Assembly: GCA_049840435.1 (NCBI GenBank)
Contig: JASGKY010000025.1
Coordinates: forward strand, 124,001-188,000
Length of the DNA stretch: 64,000 nucleotides
Direction of reading: 5' to 3'
Origin: JADLHS01 sp049840435
GTDB lineage: Bacteria; Verrucomicrobiota; Verrucomicrobiia; Limisphaerales; JADLHS01
Shown here: positions 1 to 8,337 of the stretch, piece by piece
Position numbering within the stretch: the stretch's first letter is position 1
How the letters are laid out: the number at the start of each line of letters is the position of its first letter
Notes under the pieces: model-generated
The model's input: the letters and a program-made list of their open reading frames with translations, nothing else
The model's database searches: none
Told to the model about the DNA's origin: nothing
Translations under genes and position numbers: made by a program

Positions 1-1629
1 ATGGGGAGTAAATTCATCCGTAGCGTGAACCACCTTGCCACCGACAATCGTCAGCACAGATTCGATGCTCTTGATGCCTTCATCCGGCACGGTGAAGTAA
101 TCGTCCGTTAGTGCCGTCAAATCGGCGAGTTGGCCTACTGCGATTGCGCCTTTCTTTCCGCTTTCAGTCGAAAACCAACTACTGCCTTGCGTGTAGAGCC
201 GCAAGGCTTCCTCGCGACTCAGGCAGTTCTTGTCTGGATACATCGAAATGCCACCGACGGTTTTGCCAGTGGTGAGCCAGTAAAGCGATACCCATGGGTT
301 GTAACTCGCGACACGCGTCGCGTCTGTGCCGACACCGACAGGGACGCCGAGCTCAAGCATTTTGCGGACGGGCGGCGTACGTTCAACGGCTTTCTTGCCG
401 TAGCGCTCCATGAAATATTCACCCTGATACGCCATGCGGTGTTGCACCGCGATGCCGCCACCAAGGGCTTTGACGCGCTCAAGATTCTTATCCGAGATAG
501 TTTCACAGTGATCGAAGAACCAGTTCAGGCCTTTGAACGGCACATCGCGGTTGACTTCCTCGAACACGTTCAGGAAGCGCGTGATGCTCTCGTCGTAGGT
601 CGCGTGCAGGCGGAACGGCCATTTGTTTACCACGAGCAGCGAGACAACTTCCTTCAACTCGCCTTCCAGCGAAGCGTTCAAATCTGGTCGGGGCTCGAGG
701 AAGTCTTCAAAGTCTGCCGCACTAAAGACGAGCATCTCACCCGCGCCATTGCAGCGGAGATAATCGTCGCCTTTACCCGGGCCGGTCATCTTGATCCAGC
801 GTGCGAAGTCCTCCTTCTCCTGCTTTGGCTTCTGCGTGAAAAGATTGTAGGCGATGCGCAACGTCATCTCGCCCCGTTTACGCAGCTCATCAATGATCGC
901 GTAATCCTCCGGGTAATTCTGAAAACCGCCGCCCGCGTCAATGATGCTCGTCAGCCCGAGGCGATTCAGCTCGCGCATAAAGTGACGCGTGGAATTCAAT
1001 TGATGCTCCGGCGGCAACTTCGGGCCTTTCGCAAGCGTGGAATAGAGGATCGTGGCGTTAGGTCGCGCGATGAGCAGGCCGGTGGGGTTGCCCTGCGCGT
1101 CGCGTTGGATTTCGCCGCCGGGCGGATTCGGCGTGTCTTTCGTGTAACCACACGCTCGCAACGCCGCCTTGTTCAACAACGCACGGCAATACAGATGCAG
1201 AATGAACACTGGTGTCTCCGGCGCGGCAGCGTTGATCTCGTCGAGCGTCGGCATCCGGCGCTCGGCGAATTGGAATTCGCTCCAGCCGCCGACGACGCGC
1301 ACCCATTGGCCGGGCGGCGTGCGTTGCGCCTGCTCCTTCAACATGCGCAACCCATCGGCCAGCGACGGTACGCCGTCCCAGCGCAGTTCCATGTTGTAGT
1401 TCAATCCGCCGCGGATGACGTGCAGGTGCGAGTCGTTCAAGCCCGGAATCACCCGACGGCCCTTGAGATCAATCACCTTCGTGTGCGGGCCGTGTTCGTA
1501 TTCCTCAGCTTCGTCCACCGCAACGATGCGACCGTCCTTGATGACGACGTTGCTGGCTTCGGGATATTTCGGGTCGAGCGTCGTAATGCGACCGTTGCGC
1601 AAAATGAGATCGGGAATGATGGTGCTCAT
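1..1629 (-). CDS. Amidohydrolase family 3 protein (YtcJ-like), 3' end beyond window
   Basis: Open for 543 codons from an ATG at 1629 to the left edge, so the C-terminus is missing. The product begins MSTIIPDLILRNGRITTLDP, the usual N-terminal beta-sandwich of composite-domain amidohydrolases. It is followed by the metal-binding HLH motif in NDSHLHVIRGG (about residue 67), a later HCETI histidine, and GVGTDATR in the last third. The family hydrolyses C-N bonds of small cyclic or amide substrates with one or two metal ions; the substrate is not predictable. There is no signal peptide, so it is cytoplasmic. The start overlaps the stop of the preceding ABM-domain gene (ATGA), which implies translational coupling. 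A long plus-strand ORF over the same DNA is an antisense shadow with no recognisable domain. Confidence 0.85.
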   Translation of the reverse strand, partial: MSTIIPDLILRNGRITTLDPKYPEASNVVIKDGRIVAVDEAEEYEHGPHTKVIDLKGRRVIPGLNDSHLHVIRGGLNYNMELRWDGVPSLADGLRMLKEQAQRTPPGQWVRVVGGWSEFQFAERRMPTLDEINAAAPETPVFILHLYCRALLNKAALRACGYTKDTPNPPGGEIQRDAQGNPTGLLIARPNATILYSTLAKGPKLPPEHQLNSTRHFMRELNRLGLTSIIDAGGGFQNYPEDYAIIDELRKRGEMTLRIAYNLFTQKPKQEKEDFARWIKMTGPGKGDDYLRCNGAGEMLVFSAADFEDFLEPRPDLNASLEGELKEVVSLLVVNKWPFRLHATYDESITRFLNVFEEVNRDVPFKGLNWFFDHCETISDKNLERVKALGGGIAVQHRMAYQGEYFMERYGKKAVERTPPVRKMLELGVPVGVGTDATRVASYNPWVSLYWLTTGKTVGGISMYPDKNCLSREEALRLYTQGSSWFSTESGKKGAIAVGQLADLTALTDDYFTVPDEGIKSIESVLTIVGGKVVHATDEFTPH

Positions 1630-2180
1630 GATTTTCTCTCTTTCGTTTCGGATTCCGGCTGCAACCAGCCGTGTAGGATTTTGGTGACAACCGGCATGAC
1701 CGCCCACGCCAGCAGCGTGACGACGGCAGCGTTGAACACGGCGTTGCGAGCGACGAAATGCCACTCGCGGATGACCGGACCAAGCGTGAGGTTCAACGCC
1801 ATCGCCAGCGGAAACACGCCGAGAAACGTGGCGACAGCCATCTTCCATTTCGGCGGCGGACGGTGCGGCGCGCGAAACCACGCCTCCAACCCGTGCAACG
1901 GGCGATGCGTCCACGAATCCTTTTCCGTCAACGGCGCGCACTTCGCCTCCCAAGCCTTGAAGATCGGCGACGCATAAAAATCATCGCGCTCGCGCTCGCT
2001 CGCGAACGTGCGCAGGATGCCGAACTCGCGCGAATCCGAGCCCGGCGGCGGCACAATCATCGTCGCGCCCAGCACGCCGCCGTGCGTAAAGGAATCCTGA
2101 AAAAATTCCCGCAAGGCCTTTTGAAATTCAGCTTCGCAACCGGGTTTAACGCGACGGGTGATGGCGATATGGATAGGCAT
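1626..2180 (-). CDS. ABM-domain (antibiotic biosynthesis monooxygenase-like) membrane protein
   Basis: 184 aa from the ATG at 2180 (MPIHIAITRRVKPG). An upstream in-frame extension to 2315 would run into the end of the porin gene and looks non-coding. Residues 1-95 match the ferredoxin-like ABM fold (ITRRVKPGCEAEFQKALREF, then FGILRTFASERERDDFYAS). Two hydrophobic segments follow near 115-135 and 145-165, the layout of membrane-anchored ABM proteins. The family includes cofactor-free monooxygenases and heme-degrading enzymes, but many members have no known reaction. It sits between a porin gene and an amidohydrolase gene and overlaps the latter by 4 nt, so it probably belongs to the same transcript. 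Confidence 0.75.
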   Translation of the reverse strand: MPIHIAITRRVKPGCEAEFQKALREFFQDSFTHGGVLGATMIVPPPGSDSREFGILRTFASERERDDFYASPIFKAWEAKCAPLTEKDSWTHRPLHGLEAWFRAPHRPPPKWKMAVATFLGVFPLAMALNLTLGPVIREWHFVARNAVFNAAVVTLLAWAVMPVVTKILHGWLQPESETKERKS

Positions 2181-2182
2181 GG

Positions 2183-3559
2183 TCAAAAGCGAAAGGTGGC
2201 GACGGCGGAAACGTAATTGCCGTTGCGTTGGGTTGGTTGGGTTTGAGTCACGAAATCGCCAAACAGATAAGCGACGTAGTTGACGGTGAAATTCAAATGC
2301 CGCTGCGCCTGCCACGAGAGCGCAAGGGACGGGAACGTGCCGACGTAACGTTCACGGCTCGCGCCCGGCGGCACTTGCAGATTCAGCGCGACGCCATACA
2401 CGCCGTCGTCGAGGCTCTCGCGCCAGACAAAATCGCAGCTCGCCGTGAGCTTCAGCGTCCGGGTGAGCGTGACGTCCACGCCGGGCTGGAGATCCATGAG
2501 ATTCTGCGGGCCGATGAGCGAGGCTTCGTTGAAATAAGCGCCCCGGGGAAAAAGCGGGTTGAACGTGCCAAGAGTTGAGCCGCCGTGGTCGCCGCTCGCG
2601 ATGTCAGCGCGCAGGAAGACGCGCGGTTTCGCCGGCGCATCGGCAAACGTCCAGCCAGTGTCGGAGGCGGCCGTCCAGGCGAGAATGTCGGCGCTGCCAA
2701 ACGCACCAAACTGACCGACGAATTCAAAATTCCAGTCGAGCGCGGCGTGCTTGCCAAAGAAACGCGTACCAATGGAATGCCGCGTTTCATCCGCCGTGCC
2801 GCGCGCGAACCGGGCATTGTCGCGCGACAGGCCAAGGTAATAAAAATCAGCGTGCAAGCCGGACACACATTCGATCGGACCGGTGACATAGCCGCCCCAA
2901 AACGTGGTCTCGCTGATCCGTTGGTCGTCGAATATGCCGTGGTCAATCTCCACGGGTTGACCAAGCCAAGCGTCTGCCCGCCAGCCTCCGAACTGCGTCA
3001 ACACCCGGACCGCATCGAAGGCGAGCCGGGTGTTCGGGGATTCGCGCACGCTGACGAGCCGTTGGGAGCCATAGGCCATCTCCTGCCGCCCAGCGCGGAG
3101 AGTGACCGTATCGTCGTCTCGCAACGGGGCGCGAACGTCGGCGAAAGCCTGGTGCAAATCAAGATCGTCCCGATCCGTCGGTCGCGGCCCGCCGTTGCGA
3201 TAATCTTCCAGCGAGCTTTGCAACTGGCCAAAGATACGGAAATACGGTGTCGCGTGCAGATCGGCGTGCAGCAGATAACGTTGGAGCAGGAAGCCGTCGT
3301 CATCGGCGGGCTTCTGGTTGAACACCGGCTCGGAATAAAGTTCGTATTTGAGCCGCGCCTCGCCGCCGAGCGACGCGTATAAAGTTCCGTTCGTGTCGAA
3401 GGGAATATATTTCAACGCGTCGAGCGGATCGGTGGAACTTGGCTTCGCCCGCAGCACCGACCAGTCCTCGTTATAGCGCAGCGTCTCGAAAACCGGACGC
3501 TCCACCGCTCGCGACAAGGCGCAGGTGGCAACAACAAAGCTGGCGGCAAGGGTTCGCAT
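2183..3559 (-). CDS. Alginate-export-type outer membrane porin (AlgE-like)
   Basis: 458 aa with an N-terminal export segment (MRTLAASFVVATCALSRA). The rest is rich in alternating hydrophobic/polar strands ending in an aromatic terminal strand (SAVATFRF), as in outer-membrane beta-barrels. Repeated signatures such as GGEARLKYELYSE, FRIFGQLQSSLEDYRNG, LRAGRQEMAYGSQRLVSVRE and LWRES-like barrel strands fit the alginate_exp family. Alginate itself is not implied: family members in gene clusters with small-molecule enzymes probably pass other solutes. The gene lies 51 nt after the isochorismatase gene, and a 10-bp perfect hairpin (3568-3595) sits immediately before its start codon. Confidence 0.8.
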   Translation of the reverse strand: MRTLAASFVVATCALSRAVERPVFETLRYNEDWSVLRAKPSSTDPLDALKYIPFDTNGTLYASLGGEARLKYELYSEPVFNQKPADDDGFLLQRYLLHADLHATPYFRIFGQLQSSLEDYRNGGPRPTDRDDLDLHQAFADVRAPLRDDDTVTLRAGRQEMAYGSQRLVSVRESPNTRLAFDAVRVLTQFGGWRADAWLGQPVEIDHGIFDDQRISETTFWGGYVTGPIECVSGLHADFYYLGLSRDNARFARGTADETRHSIGTRFFGKHAALDWNFEFVGQFGAFGSADILAWTAASDTGWTFADAPAKPRVFLRADIASGDHGGSTLGTFNPLFPRGAYFNEASLIGPQNLMDLQPGVDVTLTRTLKLTASCDFVWRESLDDGVYGVALNLQVPPGASRERYVGTFPSLALSWQAQRHLNFTVNYVAYLFGDFVTQTQPTQRNGNYVSAVATFRF

Positions 3560-3567
3560 GGATGCGA

Positions 3568-3595
3568 GGTGCGGGCGACAACCGCCGCCCGCACC
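3568..3595. other. 10-bp perfect inverted repeat in the porin leader
   Basis: GGTGCGGGCG (3568-3577) is complementary to CGCCCGCACC (3586-3595) with an 8-nt loop. It lies between the isochorismatase stop and the porin ATG, ending 8 nt before that ATG on the minus strand. No T-run follows on either strand, so it is not a classical intrinsic terminator. A structure this close to the start could lower porin translation or protect an mRNA end; this is inference. Confidence 0.5.
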
Positions 3596-3610
3596 CCAAG
3601 TTTTCCTGAC

Positions 3611-4288
3611 TCAGTGCGCGGCCTTCTTCGGCACGACCTGCGGTTTCTGGGCGGACTGCGGTGCGTGATGCACCATCGTGTAGGCGTATTCGACGCCCGC
3701 ACCGTAAGCGCCGCCCTGCGCCTTGATCAACGTCATGAGGTTGTTGTAATGCTCGCGCTTGGCCCAATCGCGTTGCCACTCGAGCAAGGCTGCAATGGTC
3801 GTCAACCGAATCGCGCCGGCCTGCACCATGCGCGACAGCGCCGCTTCCTGCGCCATCTGTGATGTCGCGCCGCAGCAATCTTCGACGACATAGATGTTGT
3901 AACCGGCGGCGATCATCTCGATGGTCGGCCAGGTCACGCAGACCTCCGTCCACAGGCCGGTCATGATGATGTTCTTCTTTCCGGTCGCTTCGATGGCTTT
4001 GCGGAAACCGACATCGTCCCACGAATTCATCGAGGTGCGTTCCACGACCGTTTGGCCGGGAAACACATCGAGCAACTGCGGCCAGACGTAGCCGCTGAAG
4101 GATTCGGTTTCGACAGACGTGATCACCGTGGGCACTTTGAATTCCTTCGCGACCTTGGCGAGGAGCGTGACGTTGTTGATGAGCGTGGCGCGGTCAATGT
4201 TCGCCACGCCAAAGGTCATCTGCGGTTGATGATCAATGAAAACCACGGCGCTGTCTTCCGCGGTGTAGAGTTTGTGATAGTTAGGCAT
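3611..4288 (-). CDS. Isochorismatase-family cysteine hydrolase (YcaC-like)
   Basis: 225 aa. AVVFIDHQPQMTFGV carries the family aspartate (Asp19), and GLWTEVCVTWP carries the nucleophilic cysteine (Cys117) of the Asp-Lys-Cys triad. VERTSMNSWDD is typical of the YcaC branch. The family hydrolyses small amides or isochorismate-like substrates; YcaC-type members have no agreed substrate. There is no signal peptide, and the C-terminus is a low-complexity Pro/Lys/Ala tail. The gene is separated by short gaps from an alpha/beta hydrolase gene upstream and a porin gene downstream on the same strand. Confidence 0.88.
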   Translation of the reverse strand: MPNYHKLYTAEDSAVVFIDHQPQMTFGVANIDRATLINNVTLLAKVAKEFKVPTVITSVETESFSGYVWPQLLDVFPGQTVVERTSMNSWDDVGFRKAIEATGKKNIIMTGLWTEVCVTWPTIEMIAAGYNIYVVEDCCGATSQMAQEAALSRMVQAGAIRLTTIAALLEWQRDWAKREHYNNLMTLIKAQGGAYGAGVEYAYTMVHHAPQSAQKPQVVPKKAAH

Positions 4289-4334
4289 GTTATGGTTCTT
4301 TCTTTGGTTATTTGTTGTTGATCAGACAAAGGGA

Positions 4335-5270
4335 TTAACGATTCAGAAATTCAACAAGCTTGGGGATCACCTGCGCCGGCGCTTCTTCCATCAGCCAATG
4401 GCCTGAACCGGCAATGACAACACCTTCGACATTCGTCGCCACCAACCGGCCCTGTTGAATCAAGAACTCGCCCGAGGCTTTTTCCCCGGTCAGCACCAGC
4501 ATCGGCATCGGCAACGGTGTTTGAGCGAGACGCGCGAAATCTTTTGCATCCTGCTCGAACGTGCGAAACACCTCGAACCCGGCCCGCATGTGGCCCGGTT
4601 GCGCGTAAGCCTTGGCGTAAAGCCGCCGGTCGCGCTCGGGAATCGAATGCGTCCGGTCGGCGGCGAAGTCGTTCCAAAAATGCTCGAAGTAAGTCCGCTC
4701 ACGCCCTTTTACGAGCGCCAGCGGCACTTCGCCGTAAAAATGGAAGTGCCACAGATCACGCATCAGCCAGACATTTTTCCAATCGCCAACCCCGGGCAGA
4801 AACGCATCCATCAACGCGATCCGCTCCACTTCACTCGGATACTGCGCCGCATAAGCGTAGGCGACCATCAACCCGATATCATGTCCGACAATTCTGATAC
4901 TCTTGTGCCCGAGGCTTTGCAGCAGCGCATGAACGTCCTGCGCCAGCTCAGCCTTGGTGTAGCCATTGGTGGGCGCGGAGGATTCCCCGAAACCGCGCAG
5001 GTCCGGAGCGATGACCGTATGCGTCTTCGCCAGTTCCGCCATCAACGGCAGCCACATGCGGCTGTCTTGGGCATAGCCGTGCAACAGCACGATGGGATCG
5101 CCTTTGCCGGCGAGCTGATAATGCAGGCGGATGCCATTGACTTCAACGAAGCGGCTTTGTGGCGTGATTGCCACAGCAGGTTTGGCGAAAGTCGAAATTG
5201 AAGAAATCGCCAACAACCAGCAGGCAACTCTAAGTAAGAGTAGACGGGATAAATGTGCTTTGTGGTTCAT
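4335..5270 (-). CDS. Exported alpha/beta hydrolase with Asp nucleophile (epoxide hydrolase/dehalogenase type)
   Basis: 311 aa from the ATG at 5270, chosen because it overlaps the stop of the preceding gene (ATGA). A longer in-frame start at 5327 lies inside that gene. Residues 1-34 form a signal peptide (LLLLRVACWLLAISSISTFA). The core has the oxyanion-hole HGYAQ, PDLRGFGES, and a nucleophile elbow GHDIG with Asp131 instead of Ser. C-terminal GSGHWLMEE supplies the histidine. An Asp nucleophile points to epoxide hydrolases and haloacid/haloalkane dehalogenases rather than esterases. The substrate is unknown. Confidence 0.82.
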   Translation of the reverse strand: MNHKAHLSRLLLLRVACWLLAISSISTFAKPAVAITPQSRFVEVNGIRLHYQLAGKGDPIVLLHGYAQDSRMWLPLMAELAKTHTVIAPDLRGFGESSAPTNGYTKAELAQDVHALLQSLGHKSIRIVGHDIGLMVAYAYAAQYPSEVERIALMDAFLPGVGDWKNVWLMRDLWHFHFYGEVPLALVKGRERTYFEHFWNDFAADRTHSIPERDRRLYAKAYAQPGHMRAGFEVFRTFEQDAKDFARLAQTPLPMPMLVLTGEKASGEFLIQQGRLVATNVEGVVIAGSGHWLMEEAPAQVIPKLVEFLNR

Positions 5271-6100
5271 AGGTGGAGGATTTTTGCGGTTGCGGTTTGC
5301 TTTGCAGAGAACATGGCTTGCGTCCAATCGAGTGCGTATTGCGCGACTTCTTCCCAGCCCTTCTCTGCAATGATATAGTGGCTCCGACCGGGAAACTCCT
5401 TGTATTCGGTGACGGCAGAACTGGCTTTGTATTTCTTGGAATTCTTCCGATTCAGGGCCGCTGGCATGATGACGTCGGCGCCACCGCCGATGAATAGCAA
5501 CGGCGCCCGGGAGCTATTGCGGAAGTTTATGGTGGCGGGTGAATTTGATGTGACGCTAGAAAGCGCGGCTTGAAAGATCGCACGACCGGAGGCGGGAATA
5601 GCCTGCTGTTGATATTCAACGCGCGCTTCTGATTCAGGCAAGGTGTTGGCGAAAACTTTCCACCATTGCTTGAAGGTGAAAGCGAATGTGTTCTTGAACG
5701 TGCTGGGCTTCAAAAAGGCCGGTGTCAACGCGAGATAAGTGGACACCGGCAGGATGAGAATTCCTTTTGGCGGAACGGAATCTATCGCCACTCCCGCCGC
5801 GCCAAATCCTTTATTAATCAGGAGTTGGGTGATGAGTCCGCCATAGGAATGCCCCATGATGATCGGTGGCTCGGGCAGGCTGCGGATAATTTTTGTGTAA
5901 TGCGCGATGACTTCTTCGATGCCGATACCTTTCAGACTGGAAGCGTCACGTTGCATGGCCTGGACATCACCGTTGATCCCCGGCCAGGCCGGCGCGAGCA
6001 CGGTGTAACCGGAAGATTCGTAGTAGCGGCGAAACTTCTCCCAACTGGAGGGCGTCACCCACAAGCCGTGAATGAGCAGAATGGTTTTGGGTGGTTTCAT
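5267..6100 (-). CDS. Alpha/beta hydrolase (serine esterase/lipase-like)
   Basis: 277 aa. The N-terminal LLIHGLWVTPSSW gives the oxyanion-hole HG, GHSYGG contains the nucleophilic Ser85, and FPGRSHYIIAE near residue 245 supplies the catalytic His. There is no signal peptide, so it is cytoplasmic, unlike its downstream partner. Its stop overlaps the start of that partner by 4 nt. The exact substrate is not deducible; related proteins are annotated as carboxylesterases or lipases. Confidence 0.82.
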   Translation of the reverse strand: MKPPKTILLIHGLWVTPSSWEKFRRYYESSGYTVLAPAWPGINGDVQAMQRDASSLKGIGIEEVIAHYTKIIRSLPEPPIIMGHSYGGLITQLLINKGFGAAGVAIDSVPPKGILILPVSTYLALTPAFLKPSTFKNTFAFTFKQWWKVFANTLPESEARVEYQQQAIPASGRAIFQAALSSVTSNSPATINFRNSSRAPLLFIGGGADVIMPAALNRKNSKKYKASSAVTEYKEFPGRSHYIIAEKGWEEVAQYALDWTQAMFSAKQTATAKILHL

Positions 6101-6149
6101 CAGTGTGCCATCGTTGCGTTCAATTCAGCGAAGCGCGGCCAACGCGCCA

Positions 6150-6914
6150 TCATCGCAAACCGCCTGCAATGATCAGGGTTTCCCCAGAGATCCAGGACGA
6201 GTCGGCGGAAGCGAGGAAGACCGCCGCGCCCGCGATGTCATCAGGCTGCCCGAGCCGACCGAGCGGAGTCTGCGCCTGGACCTGCTTTTTCATCTCACTC
6301 GCCTCGATGCCTGCCGCATGTGTTCCTTCCGTCTCCACCATGCCAGGGCGGATGGCGTTGACGCGAATCTTGCGCGGCCCGAGTTCCGAAGCGAGCGAAC
6401 GTGTGATGGCGTCCACCGCTCCCTTCGTGCCGCTATAAACGGCAGCGTTGGGAAATGCGAGTGTGCTGACGATAGAGCTGATGTTGACGATGCTGCCACC
6501 GGCGGAATCAAACAACTTCACCGCCGCCTGCGTGGCGAAGATGAGGCCGAGGACATTCAAATCGAATTGTTTCCGGAAGTGCGCTTCGGTGATGGTCTCC
6601 ACCGGTGAGAATTCATAAATACCGGCATTGTTGACGAGAACGTCGAGCCGGCCAAAGACCTTCTTCGTTTCCGCAAACAGCCGGTCAACGTCCGCCAGTT
6701 TCGCAACATCTGCCTGCACGGCGGCGGCTTTTCCGCCCGCGCTGGTGATTTCCGCCACGACCTTGTCCGCGCCGGTTTTGCTGGAGGCATAATTCACCAC
6801 CACTGCCGCGCCGTTCGCCGCAAGCTGTTTGGCAATCGCTGCGCCGATGCCCTTGGATGCACCCGTGATCACTGCGACTTTACCCGTCAATTTCTTTGTA
6901 ATGTTCATGCTCAT
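6150..6914 (-). CDS. SDR-family NAD(P)-dependent oxidoreductase
   Basis: 254 aa classical short-chain dehydrogenase. The TGASKGIG dinucleotide-binding loop begins at residue 17. NNAGIYEF follows in the first third, a serine lies in SIVNISSIVS, and the YSGTK motif supplies the catalytic Tyr/Lys. The C-terminal ADSSWISGETLIIAGG is characteristic of FabG-like members. It probably reduces a ketone or oxidises an alcohol of a small substrate. It is the second gene of the minus-strand cluster, 49 nt before the esterase gene. Confidence 0.9.
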   Translation of the reverse strand: MSMNITKKLTGKVAVITGASKGIGAAIAKQLAANGAAVVVNYASSKTGADKVVAEITSAGGKAAAVQADVAKLADVDRLFAETKKVFGRLDVLVNNAGIYEFSPVETITEAHFRKQFDLNVLGLIFATQAAVKLFDSAGGSIVNISSIVSTLAFPNAAVYSGTKGAVDAITRSLASELGPRKIRVNAIRPGMVETEGTHAAGIEASEMKKQVQAQTPLGRLGQPDDIAGAAVFLASADSSWISGETLIIAGGLR

Positions 6915-7003
6915 ATTTGTGTTAGGTTCGTTTGATTGCAGTACCGTCTATCTGCACACCGTTTTACCGTCGGTTCTGGAATCCGCCCAATACCATGTTG
7001 GTC

Positions 7004-7034
7004 GCGTAACGATGCTTCGCGGGCATCGTTACGC
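7004..7034. other. 12-bp perfect hairpin between two hydrolase-cluster genes
   Basis: GCGTAACGATGC (7004-7015) pairs with GCATCGTTACGC (7023-7034) around a 7-nt loop. It lies 20 nt beyond the stop of the chloroperoxidase-like gene and before the SDR start. Neither flank has a T-tract, so termination would be inefficient or Rho-assisted. It may be a processing or stability element. Confidence 0.55.
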
Positions 7035-7053
7035 CCCCACCTCCTGCCTTGGC

Positions 7054-8070
7054 TTAAGACTTGGCGAAGTCCAACAGGTCTTTGTTTAACTGCTCTTTGC
7101 TCGTATCGCCGAGACTGTGCGTTCCGCCGGGATATATTTTCAGGACGGAGTTTTTCACGAGCTTAGCCGAGAGTTTGGCCGAAGCCTCAATCGGAACGAT
7201 CTGATCGTCGTCGCCGTGAATGATGAGGGTAGGCACGTCGAACTTTTTGAGGTCTTCGGTGAAATCCGTTTCGGAGAAAGCCTTGATGCAGTCGTAGGCA
7301 TTCTTGTGGCCGGTCATCATACCCTGCATCCACCACGACTGGATCAAGCCTTGTGAAACTTTTGCCCCAGGCCGGTTGAATCCGAAGAACGGGCCGCTCG
7401 CCACATTCAGGAAAAACTGCGAGCGATCCGCCAGATAGGCCGCGCGGAATCCGTCAAACACTTCGATCGGCAGCCCGCCGGGATTTACCGCCGTCTTGAG
7501 CATGATGGGTGGAACAGCGCCCATGAGCACGGCTTTGGCCACGCGCTTCGTACCATGACGACCGATGAATCGCGCCACTTCGCCACCGCCCGTCGAGTGG
7601 CCCACCATCATCACCTTCTTCAGATCAAGCTTCTCAAAAAGTTCGGCCAGATCATCGGCGTATTGATCCATGTGATTGCCATCCCACGGCTGACTGGAAC
7701 GTCCGTGTCCACGGCGATCATGTGCGATGCAGCGATAGCCATTCGACGCGAGATAAAACATCTGCGCTTCCCACGCATCGGCGGAAAGCGGCCAACCATG
7801 GCTGAAGCTGATGACCGGACCATTCTTCGGCCCCCAGTCTTTATAGTAAATCGTCGTACCGTCTTTGGTGGTTATATAGCTCATAATATTTGTTCCTAAG
7901 GGGTTTGATTGTGTCTGTACGAATGCTTCCGTTTCTGCCAATAGTGTTGTGGGCAGACTGAGCGCGGCGGCTGCTCCCGCGCTGGCCAGAAGGAATTCCC
8001 TTCGGGTAGTTCCAATGGCGGCGGAACTCTCTGAAACCGCAACAACTCCCGGTTTAACTTTCGATTTCAT
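7054..8070 (-). CDS. TAT-exported alpha/beta hydrolase, non-heme chloroperoxidase type
   Basis: 338 aa. A twin-arginine signal (TTRREFLLASAGAAAAL, residues 21-37) precedes a domain starting MSYITTKDGTTIYYKDWG, the characteristic N-terminus of cofactor-free chloroperoxidases and related esterases. FSHGWPLS is the oxyanion region, GHSTGGG holds nucleophile Ser159, HGDDDQIVP holds the acid, and GGTHSLGDT holds the His. These enzymes hydrolyse esters, and some make peracids that halogenate substrates. The common cytoplasmic form would begin at the internal ATG (residue 63); here the TAT leader is fused in frame. It is the first gene of the minus-strand cluster. Confidence 0.87.
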   Translation of the reverse strand: MKSKVKPGVVAVSESSAAIGTTRREFLLASAGAAAALSLPTTLLAETEAFVQTQSNPLGTNIMSYITTKDGTTIYYKDWGPKNGPVISFSHGWPLSADAWEAQMFYLASNGYRCIAHDRRGHGRSSQPWDGNHMDQYADDLAELFEKLDLKKVMMVGHSTGGGEVARFIGRHGTKRVAKAVLMGAVPPIMLKTAVNPGGLPIEVFDGFRAAYLADRSQFFLNVASGPFFGFNRPGAKVSQGLIQSWWMQGMMTGHKNAYDCIKAFSETDFTEDLKKFDVPTLIIHGDDDQIVPIEASAKLSAKLVKNSVLKIYPGGTHSLGDTSKEQLNKDLLDFAKS

Positions 8071-8337
8071 AGCCGATCAGGATTCTGGTATGAGTAGTGC
8101 CTTCATTTGCGAGCTACTTTCAGCCACGCTTGGGGCATCGTCCCGCCACTGAATGAAGCGAGATTTGGCGGGCATTAAGCCAAAATAGTTTTAAGAAAAG
8201 TGAAGACTCCTATTAGTCACCCACAGACGACAGAAAGTAAGCCACTTCATAGAAAAGAAGGAGAAGCAAATCGAGCGCTCCGGAATAGAGTGTCACGACA
8301 AAACCGCGATGCTCAATTTATCAAAACTAAGTCTACG

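Noticed and set aside
130..1977. 615-codon plus-strand ORF
   Set aside because: It is antisense to an amidohydrolase gene with clear HLH and other motifs; its own translation is Arg/His/Val-rich and matches nothing.
2181..2315. Longer start for the ABM-domain protein
   Set aside because: The extra 45 residues overlap the porin C-terminus and do not belong to the ABM fold, which begins at MPIHIAITRR.
8071..8337. Gene in the 267-bp gap before the first kinase cassette
   Set aside because: Only short plus-strand ORFs without homology or ribosome sites; no hairpin or tRNA seen, so it is probably promoter and leader DNA for the 8070 gene.
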